Source: Clostridiales bacterium (lineage in GTDB: Bacteria > Bacillota > Clostridia > Saccharofermentanales > Saccharofermentanaceae). From it: a stretch of 64,000 bases of DNA. The notes under the pieces are model-generated. The model had not been told where the DNA came from. It made no database searches and was given only the letters and a program-made list of their open reading frames with translations. Position 1 is the stretch's first letter; every line of letters begins with the position of its first letter. Shown one piece after another: positions 16,792 through 25,386 of the stretch. The position numbers were made by a program, and so were the translations under genes. Location: NCBI GenBank assembly GCA_017428155.1, contig JAFRRJ010000020.1, forward strand, positions 62,001-126,000. The letters are read 5' to 3'.

Positions 16792-17495
16792 TACCCGGCG
16801 TCCCCTCCTTCGATATATGCGCTTCCCGCTTCTGACTTCTTATAGTCTTCGACTGTGCCGAAGAAGAAGCTGCTGCCGATATGAAGGATGTGCTTTGCAT
16901 ATTTAACCGAAGACGCGATGTCGTGGGATATCATGATCACCGTAATGCCTTCGTCGTTGAGTCTTTTAATGAGTTCATACATCTCGTTTGTAACGATGGG
17001 GTCGAGGCCTGCAACAGGCTCATCAAGAAGGAGCATTTTCTCTGTGGCACAAAGAGCCCTTGCGAGAAGGACGCGCTGCTGCTGTCCGCCCGACAGATCG
17101 CGGTAACACCACTTTGCAAGTTCTTTAAGACCGAGCTTTTCCATATTGTCCATAGCTCTTTTGCGGGCCGCCTTGTTATAGAAAAGATGATGCCCCAGAC
17201 TGTTCTGGCAGCCTGACAATACCACCTCAAAGACTGATGCGGGGAAATCCTTCTGAACAACAGTCTGCTGGGGAAGATAACCGATCTTGGATGCCGTGAG
17301 GTCATCATTATACTCGATGGAGCCTGCAAGAGGCTTTTGAAGGCGGAGGATCGTTCTCATCAGTGTGGACTTGCCCGCGCCGTTCTCGCCGACGATGCAA
17401 AGATAATCACCACGCTCCACGCTGAAGCTCAGATCTTCAGTGAGAGTGATATTCTCATAACCGAGTTTAAGGTTTTTGCACGTAAGCTGATCCAT
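16791..17495 (-). CDS. znuC: Zinc ABC transporter ATP-binding protein
   Basis: A 234-residue ABC ATPase. Walker A GENGAGKST is at 36-44, the Q-loop is in YLPQQTVV, the signature LSGGQQQR is near 133-140, and Walker B is LLLDEPVAGLDP, followed by the H-loop ISHD. It powers metal uptake through the permease encoded next to it. The start lies 9 bases after the znuA stop, with GGAAC upstream in the run TAAAAAGGAACA. Confidence 0.88.
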   Translation of the reverse strand: MDQLTCKNLKLGYENITLTEDLSFSVERGDYLCIVGENGAGKSTLMRTILRLQKPLAGSIEYNDDLTASKIGYLPQQTVVQKDFPASVFEVVLSGCQNSLGHHLFYNKAARKRAMDNMEKLGLKELAKWCYRDLSGGQQQRVLLARALCATEKMLLLDEPVAGLDPIVTNEMYELIKRLNDEGITVIMISHDIASSVKYAKHILHIGSSFFFGTVEDYKKSEAGSAYIEGGDAG

Positions 17496-17504
17496 TGTTC
17501 CTTT

Positions 17505-18491
17505 TTACCCCAGAGCTTTTACGAGCACTTCAAGATTGCTCTCCATAACCGATAAATATGTAACACCATTAATGCTGTCAGCAGTCGTCGTACTCTGCAT
17601 GGAATCCATCACCAGGATCTCCATGTCTTTTGATCCTGTATTCTCAATAACCGTTTTTGCGATCTTCTGATCAGAACCGTCGATGACAAGGACTGATGAA
17701 AGACCGAGCTCATCGATCTTGCCTGAGAGGAATACCACCGTCTCAAAGCTAGCTTCAGCCTCGGCCGAGCATCCGGAAAAGGCTGCATAGTAATCAAGTC
17801 CGAGTTCATCGGTCAGATATCTGAAAGGGAACCTGTCGCAGAAGAGGATGGTGTCTTTATCAGAATCCTTTACGGCGGCACGGTATCTTCCGTCAAGTTC
17901 GCCGAGTTTTGAGTTATAGGTTCCGGCGTTGTTCTCATAAAGAGAAGCGTTCTCAGGATCTGCCTGTGCCATTGCATCGGCGATTCCGGTTACGAGCACC
18001 TGTGCGTTGAGCAAAGAAAGCCATACATGCTCATCATATTCAGGACCATCTTCGCCTTCTTCCTCGTCTTCAGCCTGCATTCCTTCAACAGTCTCTTCTT
18101 CTACTACGGAATCACCGAGCAGATCCATGAGGTTTACGGTCCTGATATCTTTGTTGACCGCTTCCTTCAGTGCGTCTTCGACCCATTCGTCAGACTCGCC
18201 GCCGACATATATGAACACGTCGCATGAGGAGATCTTCACGATATCCTTTGCAGCCGGCTGGAAGCTGTGCATATCGGTGCCGTTATCCAGGAGCATGGTA
18301 AGATCGATGCCGGATATCTTGCTGCCGGCGATCTCACGCACCCAGTCATAGCAGGGGAATACGGTTGTGACAATGCTTAATCTGCTGCCGGACTTGTTTT
18401 CGATGCCTTCTGCAGAGCAGGAACAGGCTCCGAATGTCATAAGTCCCGCAAGGACCAAAGCAGTGATCTTTCTGGTGATAAAAGATGCCAT
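17505..18491 (-). CDS. znuA: Zinc-binding lipoprotein of the ABC importer
   Basis: Substrate-binding protein of the TroA/ZnuA cluster (328 residues from the ATG at 18491). The signal ends in a lipobox, FGACSC, so it is anchored outside the membrane. Likely metal ligands are His in DMHSFQPA and His in YDEHVW, with Asp in the C-terminal lobe (VIDGSDQK). A strongly acidic insertion (EEETVEGMQAEDEEEGEDG) just before the second His replaces the His-rich loop of other ZnuA proteins. An in-frame TTG nine bases upstream is less likely, being only seven bases from AAGGA. It is the first gene of znuACB. Confidence 0.85.
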   Translation of the reverse strand: MASFITRKITALVLAGLMTFGACSCSAEGIENKSGSRLSIVTTVFPCYDWVREIAGSKISGIDLTMLLDNGTDMHSFQPAAKDIVKISSCDVFIYVGGESDEWVEDALKEAVNKDIRTVNLMDLLGDSVVEEETVEGMQAEDEEEGEDGPEYDEHVWLSLLNAQVLVTGIADAMAQADPENASLYENNAGTYNSKLGELDGRYRAAVKDSDKDTILFCDRFPFRYLTDELGLDYYAAFSGCSAEAEASFETVVFLSGKIDELGLSSVLVIDGSDQKIAKTVIENTGSKDMEILVMDSMQSTTTADSINGVTYLSVMESNLEVLVKALG

Positions 18492-18536
18492 TTCCCTCAA
18501 ATTCCTTCGACGTTTAATAGGTTAGTATGGAAAAGT

Positions 18537-18565
18537 ATTATAAAAGTGGGGATTTCAGGTGTCAA
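18537..18565 (-). promoter_or_regulatory. Consensus promoter of znuACB
   Basis: On the minus strand, TTGACA (18560-18565) and TATAAT (18537-18542) are separated by exactly 17 bases: a full match to the sigma-A consensus, 45 bases before znuA. Confidence 0.85.
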
Positions 18566-18568
18566 TAT

Positions 18569-18587
18569 GAAATTGATTATCAATTTC
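18569..18587. promoter_or_regulatory. Fur/Zur-type operator
   Basis: GAAATTGATTATCAATTTC is a perfect 9-1-9 palindrome that resembles the 19-bp Fur-family box. It starts three bases upstream of the znuA -35 box, where a zinc-loaded Zur repressor would block RNA polymerase. It also lies 155 bases upstream of the divergent response regulator gene. Confidence 0.7.
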
Positions 18588-18742
18588 GCAAAATTTACAT
18601 TTTCGCGTTTTCCGTGCTCGGAAACCTCCTCTTCCGCACAGCAAAACCCATGTTTTATCGGACTTCCCATTTTCAAATCAATATACTAACGATACACTGA
18701 ACATGTAATATAGTTATTACAAGGGGAGGATTAAGGATAGTT

Positions 18743-19411
18743 ATGTACAGAGTTTTGCTCGTTGAAGACGACAGACAGATAAGAGAGGTTATCGGGGATT
18801 ACTTCGGAAGGCGTGACAAGCTCTCGCTCGATATTGCCACGGACGGTAACGCCGGTCTTTCAAAAATCCTTAATGAGAAATATGATCTGATCCTTCTTGA
18901 TATCATGATGCCGGGTCTGGACGGTTTTGAACTGTGCAAGATAATCAGGAGAAGATCGGACGTTGCTGTCGTATTCCTTACAGGCAAAGTAAGGGAAGAG
19001 GATATTCTGTACGGTTATGAACTTGGTGCGGACGATTATGTGGTCAAGCCTTTTTCGCTCGCGGTCTTATACAGCAAGATCCTTGCGATCATTGAGAGAA
19101 CATCGACCGAGGAAGAGCATCACAGGATACTTGAGAGCGGGCAGATCGTGCTTGATCCTCTGAGGTTTGAGGTGCGCGTTGCAGATGAAGTGATCGATCT
19201 TCCGCCCAAGGAATACCAGATCCTGAAATACATGATGGAGCACCCGGGAGCTGCCATAACGAGAAGGCTCCTGCTCGCTGTTGCGTGGGGCGACGATCCT
19301 TATATCAGCGAGAGAGTCACTGATAACCGCGTGAAGAATTTAAGAAAACTGCTCGGCAAAGAGGGAGACCGCATCAAGACCATTGTCGGTGTGGGATACA
19401 GATTTGACTGA
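18743..19411 (+). CDS. OmpR-family response regulator
   Basis: A 222-residue protein with a receiver domain (1-118) and a winged-helix DNA-binding domain (about 130-222). The phosphoacceptor is Asp53 in LILLDIMMPG, with the acidic pair ED at 8-9, Thr80 in FLTGK and Lys102 in VVKPFS. The C-terminal domain has PPKEYQILKYMMEHPG and the RVTDNRVKNLRKLLG recognition helix. GGAGG at about 18724 and AAGGA at 18734 precede the ATG. The sensor kinase follows 82 bases downstream. The regulon is not evident; being divergent from znuACB does not by itself prove a link to zinc. Confidence 0.85.
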   Translation: MYRVLLVEDDRQIREVIGDYFGRRDKLSLDIATDGNAGLSKILNEKYDLILLDIMMPGLDGFELCKIIRRRSDVAVVFLTGKVREEDILYGYELGADDYVVKPFSLAVLYSKILAIIERTSTEEEHHRILESGQIVLDPLRFEVRVADEVIDLPPKEYQILKYMMEHPGAAITRRLLLAVAWGDDPYISERVTDNRVKNLRKLLGKEGDRIKTIVGVGYRFD

Positions 19412-19493
19412 TAGGAAAGCGATGCTTTGATATAGATAGAATAAGCCGCAGATAAGGGGAATTAACGGGAAATCTTAAGAAAGGAGTCACAGG

Positions 19494-21209
19494 TTGAAGA
19501 GGAAAAAGTATTTCCATTTTCTGATATACAGACTATTGTTCGGCATTCTTACCGGAGTGTTGATATTCGGCACGATATTCGCATATCTGAAGGACAAGTA
19601 TAAAACTGCTATCAATCAGGGCTTTGAAAGACTTACCGATCAGTATGAGAGGATGATCTATCTCCACAATCAGCACCAAGTGGATAATCTCTATATCAAC
19701 ATAATGTGCAACTTTTATCAGGCTGACTATATCCGTATGGCAAGGGTAAGAGATGACGGCGCATTTGTTCCGATATATGAGTCTGATTACGATATCGTCC
19801 CGACAGAGCTGTCAGTTCAGAGATGGCTCTATCTTACGAAAGAAGAAAACCTGTTGTTGCTGGAACAACAGGAAACGACAACTGATATGGCTGCATACAG
19901 TGTAGTTTTCAAAAAATGTGACGATATATGGGACGTAAGGTATCACCCGGATTCCGGTCTGATCAATGCATATCAGCTTGTCTGGATGTCTGATGTATTC
20001 AGCGATAAATTGTTTTCTGTTCCTGCCCAATTCAGTGAAAAGCGCCAGAAACAGGAATTGAACATTGAATCGGCTTTTACAGATGACGACCAGTTGTATC
20101 TGGGAGAAGTCTCCACAAAAGCGGACGGATTCTTCGGTCTGGTAAACGGAAAAGAATGGGATTTCAGAGAAGGGGATTATCTTGATTACTATGATAAGGT
20201 CATCGATACGCTGGACAATGGCCCGGAGCTTCCGTCTCATATTTACGGTTTCCAGAAACGCCCTGACGAATTTCTTGCCCAAGAAGGGGACATCTTCCTT
20301 ATATCCAGTATCAAGGATCTGTATGCTCCCGGATACAACCCGAAGTTCCAGGAGTTTAAGAACAACAGAATCTACATAGCCGAGATGGAATCCAATGGCA
20401 GATTGACCAGAGGCGTTATTGAGCTGTTCCAGATCAGCGGACACAAGTACATTATCGAATATATAATTACGACTGCCACGTTCACGGAAGCCTTCAGACC
20501 GGCTCTTATTGTGATCGCGGGAAGCATTGCCGCGTTGTGCATTATTATTCCGATGCTTACGGCGATCAGGCCGTACCTTCAGTACAAGAAAGCATATGAA
20601 CTGAATGCCTTCAAGAACAACCTTATTGACTCTCTGGCGCACAACCTCAAGACTCCGCTGCAGATCTTAAGCGGCTATGCCGAGAACCTCAAGGATACGG
20701 ACGATGACAAAGATAAAGACCGCTATGCTGATGAGATCCTCGCGAAAACAAGGTCCATGAACGAAGATATCGAAGCGATCCTCAAGACTGCCGAGAAAAA
20801 CGATCTGCGGTTCAAGAAAGCTTCGTGCAGCGAAGTCATTAAGGAAGTTGCTTTCAGGGTGGGCGCAGATGTGGACATCGAAGGCGACAAAAAGATCAGG
20901 ATAGACAGGGAATACTTCAAGACCGCTCTGACCTGCATTATCGACAATGCCAATAAATACAGGAAGCCGGATTCAAAGATCAATGTCGTGATCGATTCCA
21001 AGGCCATAACCTTCGCCAATAAGGCAACGGCTGACAGGTTTACTCCCGGAACCGGAATAACGATCGCCGGAAGGATACTTGAGCAGCATAAGCTAAAACT
21101 TACGACGGAGATAAACAAAGGTTATTTCATAGCCAGGATAAGCAAAAAGGCCGCAAGGCAGAAACAGCCTTTTTCCCGCAAGGACTCTCACCGGCACGCC
21201 AAGACTTGA
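19494..21209 (+). CDS. Sensor histidine kinase
   Basis: A 571-residue partner of the preceding regulator. A membrane helix at about 10-28 and another at about 338-358 frame an external sensor of about 300 residues that I do not recognise. No HAMP domain is evident. The H-box is SLAHNLKTPLQ, with His383; the N-box is CIIDNANKYRKP; the G-box FTPGTGITIAGRIL follows. The catalytic domain is short. The start is a TTG at 19494, with AGAAAGGAG ideally placed seven bases upstream; no ATG with a comparable site is near. A basic tail (SKKAARQKQPFSRKDSHRHAK) ends the protein. Confidence 0.8.
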   Translation: MKRKKYFHFLIYRLLFGILTGVLIFGTIFAYLKDKYKTAINQGFERLTDQYERMIYLHNQHQVDNLYINIMCNFYQADYIRMARVRDDGAFVPIYESDYDIVPTELSVQRWLYLTKEENLLLLEQQETTTDMAAYSVVFKKCDDIWDVRYHPDSGLINAYQLVWMSDVFSDKLFSVPAQFSEKRQKQELNIESAFTDDDQLYLGEVSTKADGFFGLVNGKEWDFREGDYLDYYDKVIDTLDNGPELPSHIYGFQKRPDEFLAQEGDIFLISSIKDLYAPGYNPKFQEFKNNRIYIAEMESNGRLTRGVIELFQISGHKYIIEYIITTATFTEAFRPALIVIAGSIAALCIIIPMLTAIRPYLQYKKAYELNAFKNNLIDSLAHNLKTPLQILSGYAENLKDTDDDKDKDRYADEILAKTRSMNEDIEAILKTAEKNDLRFKKASCSEVIKEVAFRVGADVDIEGDKKIRIDREYFKTALTCIIDNANKYRKPDSKINVVIDSKAITFANKATADRFTPGTGITIAGRILEQHKLKLTTEINKGYFIARISKKAARQKQPFSRKDSHRHAKT

Positions 21210-21365
21210 TATTATCAAACAGACAAAGCCCGGATCAGGGCCTCATTTCGGCCTGATTAGCCGTGATTAACTCCTTTAGGGACATAGCGAAAATCATTTG
21301 GTCTGATAAAGCCACTTTATATGGAAATCTTCTGTTAATTACACTTACTTCCCCCTATTTGGCGG

Positions 21366-21393
21366 TTGAGTTTTGACGAAAAGAATGTAAGAT
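21366..21393 (+). promoter_or_regulatory. Candidate promoter of fba
   Basis: TTGAGT (21366-21371), 16 bases, TAAGAT (21388-21393), 37 bases before the fba ATG. The match is moderate; TTGACG at 21374 is an alternative -35. Confidence 0.35.
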
Positions 21394-21429
21394 AAGGACG
21401 TTATAAAAAATATTCAGGAGGACATATAT

Positions 21430-22398
21430 ATGGCATTGGTAACAACGACCGAGATGTTCAAGAAGGCTTATGACGGCGGTTACGCAGTTGGTGCTTTCAA
21501 CGTTAACAACATGGAAATCGTTCAGGGAATCACAGAGGCAGCAGGCGAGCTCAAGAGCCCTGTTATCCTTCAGGTTTCAAAGGGTGCTAGAGCTTATGCT
21601 AACCACACCTATCTCGTAAAGCTTGTTGAGGCAGCTATCATCGAGAATCCTGATATCCCGATCGCTCTTCACCTTGACCACGGTGATACATTCGAGCTTT
21701 GTAAGTCATGCATCGACGGTGGCTTCACATCCGTAATGATCGACGCTTCTTCCAAGTCTTTCGAGGACAACATCGCTCTCACAAAGCAGGTTGTTGAGTA
21801 CGCTCACGATCACGGCGTAGTTGTTGAGGCTGAGCTTGGAACACTCGCAGGCATCGAGGACGAAGTAGTTGTTGAGGCTGGCCACGAGAGCTACACAAGA
21901 CCTGAAGAGGTTGAGGAATTCGTTTCCAGAACAGGCTGCGACTCCCTCGCAATCGCTATCGGTACATCTCACGGTGCTTACAAGTTCACAGCAGCTCAGT
22001 GCACAAGAAATGCTGACGGCATCCTTGTACCTCCGCCGCTCCGTTTCGACGTTCTCGAAGAGTGCATCAAGAGACTGCCCGGCTTCCCTATCGTTCTTCA
22101 CGGTTCTTCTTCCGTACCTCAGGAATTCGTTAAGATGGTTAACGAGTACGGCGGAAATATGCCTGATGCAGTAGGTATCCCTGAAGAGCAGCTCCGTAAG
22201 GCAGCTACACTCGCTGTATGCAAGATCAACATCGACTCCGACATCCGTCTTGCAATGACAGGTAACATCCGTAAGTATTTCGCAGAGCATCCTGATCACT
22301 TCGATCCCCGTCAGTACCTTAAGCCCGCTCGTCAGGCAGTTAAGGATATGGTTGCTCACAAGATTAAGTACGTTCTCGGTTCAGACGGCAAGGCTTGA
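21430..22398 (+). CDS. fba: Fructose-1,6-bisphosphate aldolase, class II
   Basis: Zinc-dependent glycolytic and gluconeogenic aldolase, 322 residues. HLDHGDTFE (81-89) holds the catalytic Asp and a zinc His. VEAELGTLAG, SHGAYK and LHGSSS then give further zinc and phosphate ligands, and the CKINIDSDIRLAMT segment is typical. TCAGGAGG precedes the ATG. Codon use is strongly biased toward the set seen in tuf and fusA, as expected for an abundant enzyme. The gene is monocistronic with a strong terminator. Confidence 0.9.
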   Translation: MALVTTTEMFKKAYDGGYAVGAFNVNNMEIVQGITEAAGELKSPVILQVSKGARAYANHTYLVKLVEAAIIENPDIPIALHLDHGDTFELCKSCIDGGFTSVMIDASSKSFEDNIALTKQVVEYAHDHGVVVEAELGTLAGIEDEVVVEAGHESYTRPEEVEEFVSRTGCDSLAIAIGTSHGAYKFTAAQCTRNADGILVPPPLRFDVLEECIKRLPGFPIVLHGSSSVPQEFVKMVNEYGGNMPDAVGIPEEQLRKAATLAVCKINIDSDIRLAMTGNIRKYFAEHPDHFDPRQYLKPARQAVKDMVAHKIKYVLGSDGKA

Positions 22399-22434
22399 TC
22401 TTAAGCGTTTGATATTTAACTGAAATCACATGGG

Positions 22435-22466
22435 CCGCCTCCGGATGATTCCGGGGGCGGTTTTTT
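22435..22466 (+). terminator. Terminator of fba
   Basis: CCGCCTCCGGA pairs with TCCGGGGGCGG (one G-U pair) around loop TGAT, followed by six T. Confidence 0.85.
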
Positions 22467-22493
22467 CGAGCGCAAATGAGTTCCGGGCACTGA

Positions 22494-22532
22494 GTGAGGT
22501 GCGTAAATGAGGTACGTAAATGAGGTGCGGAA
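22494..22532. repeat. Three 13-bp tandem repeats
   Basis: Unit RTGAGGTRCGKAA, copies at 22494-22506, 22507-22519 and 22520-22532, between the fba terminator and the next gene. Likely a small slippage array. Confidence 0.7.
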
Positions 22533-22606
22533 TCCGGCATCGCGAAAACAATGTGCCCAACATCCGGCCCTCCTGCCACATTTCCCGTTCCTTAAATGTA
22601 TTTATA

Positions 22607-22638
22607 GTAGAATCATTTGAAGGTAGAATCATTTAAAG
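22607..22638 (+). repeat. Direct duplication of 16 bp upstream of a lipoprotein gene
   Basis: GTAGAATCATTTGAAG at 22607-22622 is repeated with one change at 22623-22638. The second copy runs into the AAAGGAG ribosome site of the lipoprotein at 22652, so the copy number affects leader length. Confidence 0.65.
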
Positions 22639-22651
22639 GAGAGAACCGGAA

Positions 22652-23695
22652 ATGAGAAAGAAAGCAATTGCGTTAATACTGGTATTTGCAAATATCTTTA
22701 CACTGGCGTCCTGCGGCAAGCCGTCCGGCAGACCGGGTCCTTTTGACGATGACGATAATGACAATCCTTCATCTGAAGAGCAGATCCTGGATCTTGCTGA
22801 TAAGATATCGAAGGCCATTTCCGAATGCGATTACCGCCAATTCAAGGAATACTGCCTTGAAGAACCGCTGAAGGTAAAGGATGTAATCCCTTATATTTCG
22901 GAAAATTCCGATCCGGATTCCGATTTTTACATGAAAAAGGACGATTATGTTCTGACCGGGAACATGATCGCTTCCTCTATCAAATATGATATCGATGAGG
23001 ACAGCTTCAAAGAAGGCTTCAGGGGACGCAAATGTTCGGTCAGCGTTACATATTCCTATAAGGACTATAACAAGGTTTTAGACCGGAGCCTCTCTTTCTT
23101 AAGCCCCGCCGAGTTCAACACCCGGCTTTATGAGATCAACGACAGAGTAGATAAGCCGTTTACTCTTGAATTCCTGAAGCAGGACGGGGAGTTTTTTCTC
23201 GTCAACGGAGATGAGCTTGCTGAAATCTATGACTATAAAGGCATCGAGAACATCGAATACGCCGGCGCACTCTTCAACATGGTCGACGAGATGTATATGA
23301 CCGGTGAAGGCTGGGATCCGGTCACGGAGAGCTATTACGACACCAATTCTCTTGAGATCGTTCTGAAGATAAGCGAGCAGGGAAGGGCTTATACCTGGAG
23401 CTACAGATACAGGGTATCGATCGAGACGTGGCCTGACTGGAAGCACCTTTATCTTTCCGATGTTATAGTCGAGGAAGGACCTGAAGAGATCCGCATCAAG
23501 TACACGCAGGAAGAGAATCTGGAACCCGGATTCTATGCAATACTGTTCTACAGTTCTTACGATACCACTATCGTCGGCATGGAATTCGATGTCTATAATT
23601 CGCAGATTCCGGAAACACCGGAGACCGCCGATTCAACCGATATCACGGATACTGAAGAAATCACTGAAACGGATGAAACAACCGAAACAACATAA
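22652..23695 (+). CDS. Lipoprotein of unknown function
   Basis: A 347-residue protein with a signal peptide and lipobox LASC (Cys21). A Ser/Pro/Asp-rich linker (GRPGPFDDDDNDNPSSEEQ) follows, then a folded region with alternating helices and strands from about 45 to 320 and a Thr/Glu-rich tail. The layout (lipid anchor, spacer, SNTF2-like helical start ILDLADKISKAISECDYRQF) resembles DUF5105-type surface proteins, but I do not recognise a family with confidence. AAAGGAGAG lies before the ATG. It is convergent with the MATE gene, only 33 bases apart. Confidence 0.65.
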   Translation: MRKKAIALILVFANIFTLASCGKPSGRPGPFDDDDNDNPSSEEQILDLADKISKAISECDYRQFKEYCLEEPLKVKDVIPYISENSDPDSDFYMKKDDYVLTGNMIASSIKYDIDEDSFKEGFRGRKCSVSVTYSYKDYNKVLDRSLSFLSPAEFNTRLYEINDRVDKPFTLEFLKQDGEFFLVNGDELAEIYDYKGIENIEYAGALFNMVDEMYMTGEGWDPVTESYYDTNSLEIVLKISEQGRAYTWSYRYRVSIETWPDWKHLYLSDVIVEEGPEEIRIKYTQEENLEPGFYAILFYSSYDTTIVGMEFDVYNSQIPETPETADSTDITDTEEITETDETTETT

Positions 23696-23728
23696 GCAGA
23701 CCCTGAAGAGAACTGATGAGAGACAGCC

Positions 23729-25120
23729 TTAAGAGTTTTGCTTAAGTGCAAGTTCGTCTTCTGATGCCCATCTGCGTTCTATACGTTTGAATATCGTAAG
23801 TGCAATAAACAGACCGGCAAGCCCTGCCACTATCCAGGCCATCGGGTCGGAGGCAACGGCGATATAGTAGTTATGAACTCTTATCGAATAGAAGGAAGTG
23901 ATCATTCGCGAGCCGAGCTCGATAAAGCCCAGAACCATTGTAATGCCCGAATAGCCTATTGACTGGATCGTATGCCTGTAGATAAAGATCATGGCAAGGA
24001 AGAAGTAACACACAGAGCATTCGATGATGTAAGGCATTGCCCATGGGATATAGAGTGATACGTCAACCTCGGTATCGAAGAAGATCCACAATACATGCGG
24101 AACAAGAAGGATCGCGAGGGCTGCGGCAATGATTGAGTACACGATATATATCTTGAGAGCGGCTTTAACACCCTGCCTGATCCTTGGCATGTTGCGCGCA
24201 CCGTAATTCTGGCCTGCATATGCGGCCATTGTCTGTCCCACCGTAAACATACCCTGCATAATGACGTTCTGGAATTTGCTGGCTGCCGTGATCGCAGTGA
24301 CCGCAACGGGCTCGAAAGTATTGAACGCGCTCTGCATGATGACCGTTCCCGAAGCAGTGATACTGTACTGAACCGCCATCGGGATACCGTAATGGAGCTG
24401 GTGCTTTATCGTGGAACCGTCAAGTTTCCAGTCGGATGCGGACGGACGTAATACCGGCATCTTTGAATAGATGTATATGATGCACGGGATCACCGCAAGA
24501 CCCTGGGATATAACGGTTGCGAGTGCCGCGCCGAATGTTGCCATGTGGAAAACGATGATGAACAGAAGGTCTAATCCGATATTTGTCGCTGCCGAGCACA
24601 AAAGGAATATCAAAGGCATTTTGCTGTTGCCTATAGCCCTCATAAGCGACGCGCAGTAGTTATAGAGGATCATGCAGACGATTCCGGCACATATCGTGGA
24701 GATGTAAGCGTATGCGTAATCGAAAAACACCGCAGGCGTGTTCATAAGCCGGAGCAGCGGCCGCATGAAAACGAGACCAACGGTCGTGATAATGGCTGCC
24801 ACAGCAAGCGAGAGATAGAACCCGTTGGTGACGGAGGCCTTGATCCCGCGGCTGTCATTAGCCCCGTATTTCTGACTGGTCACTATGGTAAATCCGGTGA
24901 CAAGACCGTTGGATGTTCCGAGCATAAGGAACATGACGGTGCCCGTGGAACCGACGGCCGCAAGGGCATCCGGATCCACGTATCTTCCGACGATGATCGT
25001 ATCCACGATATTGTAGAGCTGCTGGGCTACATTGCCCATCAGGAGTGTCATCGTGAACTTGAATATTATCGACATAGGGGAGCCCTTTGTCATGTCTGTG
25101 TCGGTTCTTCCAGATCCCAT
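23729..25120 (-). CDS. MATE family multidrug/Na+ antiporter
   Basis: A 463-residue membrane protein with about twelve helices in two homologous halves. The N-terminal segment QQLYNIVDTIIVGRYV and the following ALAAVGSTGTVMFLMLG are classic MATE (NorM/MepA) sequences; the second half repeats the theme with VQYSITASGTVIMQSAFNTF. It likely exports cationic compounds in exchange for Na+ or H+. AAGG eight bases before the ATG fits a ribosome site. No regulator is adjacent, and substrates cannot be told from sequence. Confidence 0.85.
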   Translation of the reverse strand: MGSGRTDTDMTKGSPMSIIFKFTMTLLMGNVAQQLYNIVDTIIVGRYVDPDALAAVGSTGTVMFLMLGTSNGLVTGFTIVTSQKYGANDSRGIKASVTNGFYLSLAVAAIITTVGLVFMRPLLRLMNTPAVFFDYAYAYISTICAGIVCMILYNYCASLMRAIGNSKMPLIFLLCSAATNIGLDLLFIIVFHMATFGAALATVISQGLAVIPCIIYIYSKMPVLRPSASDWKLDGSTIKHQLHYGIPMAVQYSITASGTVIMQSAFNTFEPVAVTAITAASKFQNVIMQGMFTVGQTMAAYAGQNYGARNMPRIRQGVKAALKIYIVYSIIAAALAILLVPHVLWIFFDTEVDVSLYIPWAMPYIIECSVCYFFLAMIFIYRHTIQSIGYSGITMVLGFIELGSRMITSFYSIRVHNYYIAVASDPMAWIVAGLAGLFIALTIFKRIERRWASEDELALKQNS

Positions 25121-25285
25121 ATTGTACCTTCGGAAACATTGTGAGGAATACTACACATTATAGGACTCAAGCTCTGTTTTTAATACTGCAATCCGGGGAT
25201 TTTTGTTTTCGCGCACGGGGTAACGGGCAAAAACTGGCCGTATATGTGAACTCCATATACCAATGTAGGCAAGAAACGCACTATA

Positions 25286-25315
25286 AATACGGGCAATACA
25301 AAAGCGGCCCGTATT
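25286..25315. promoter_or_regulatory. Inverted repeat upstream of the GH3 gene
   Basis: AATACGGGC (25286-25294) and GCCCGTATT (25307-25315) form a perfect 9-bp dyad with a 12-base spacer, overlapping a TATAAA-like box at 25282. It may be an operator for the beta-glucosidase gene or the MATE gene on the other strand. The rest of the 266-bp gap shows nothing clear. Confidence 0.45.
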
Positions 25316-25386
25316 GAATTGCTGTATAGTCAAAAGCACGAAGCCTTTTAGCTGCCAGCTCTTAACATAAGCCGGAGGTTCCATTT

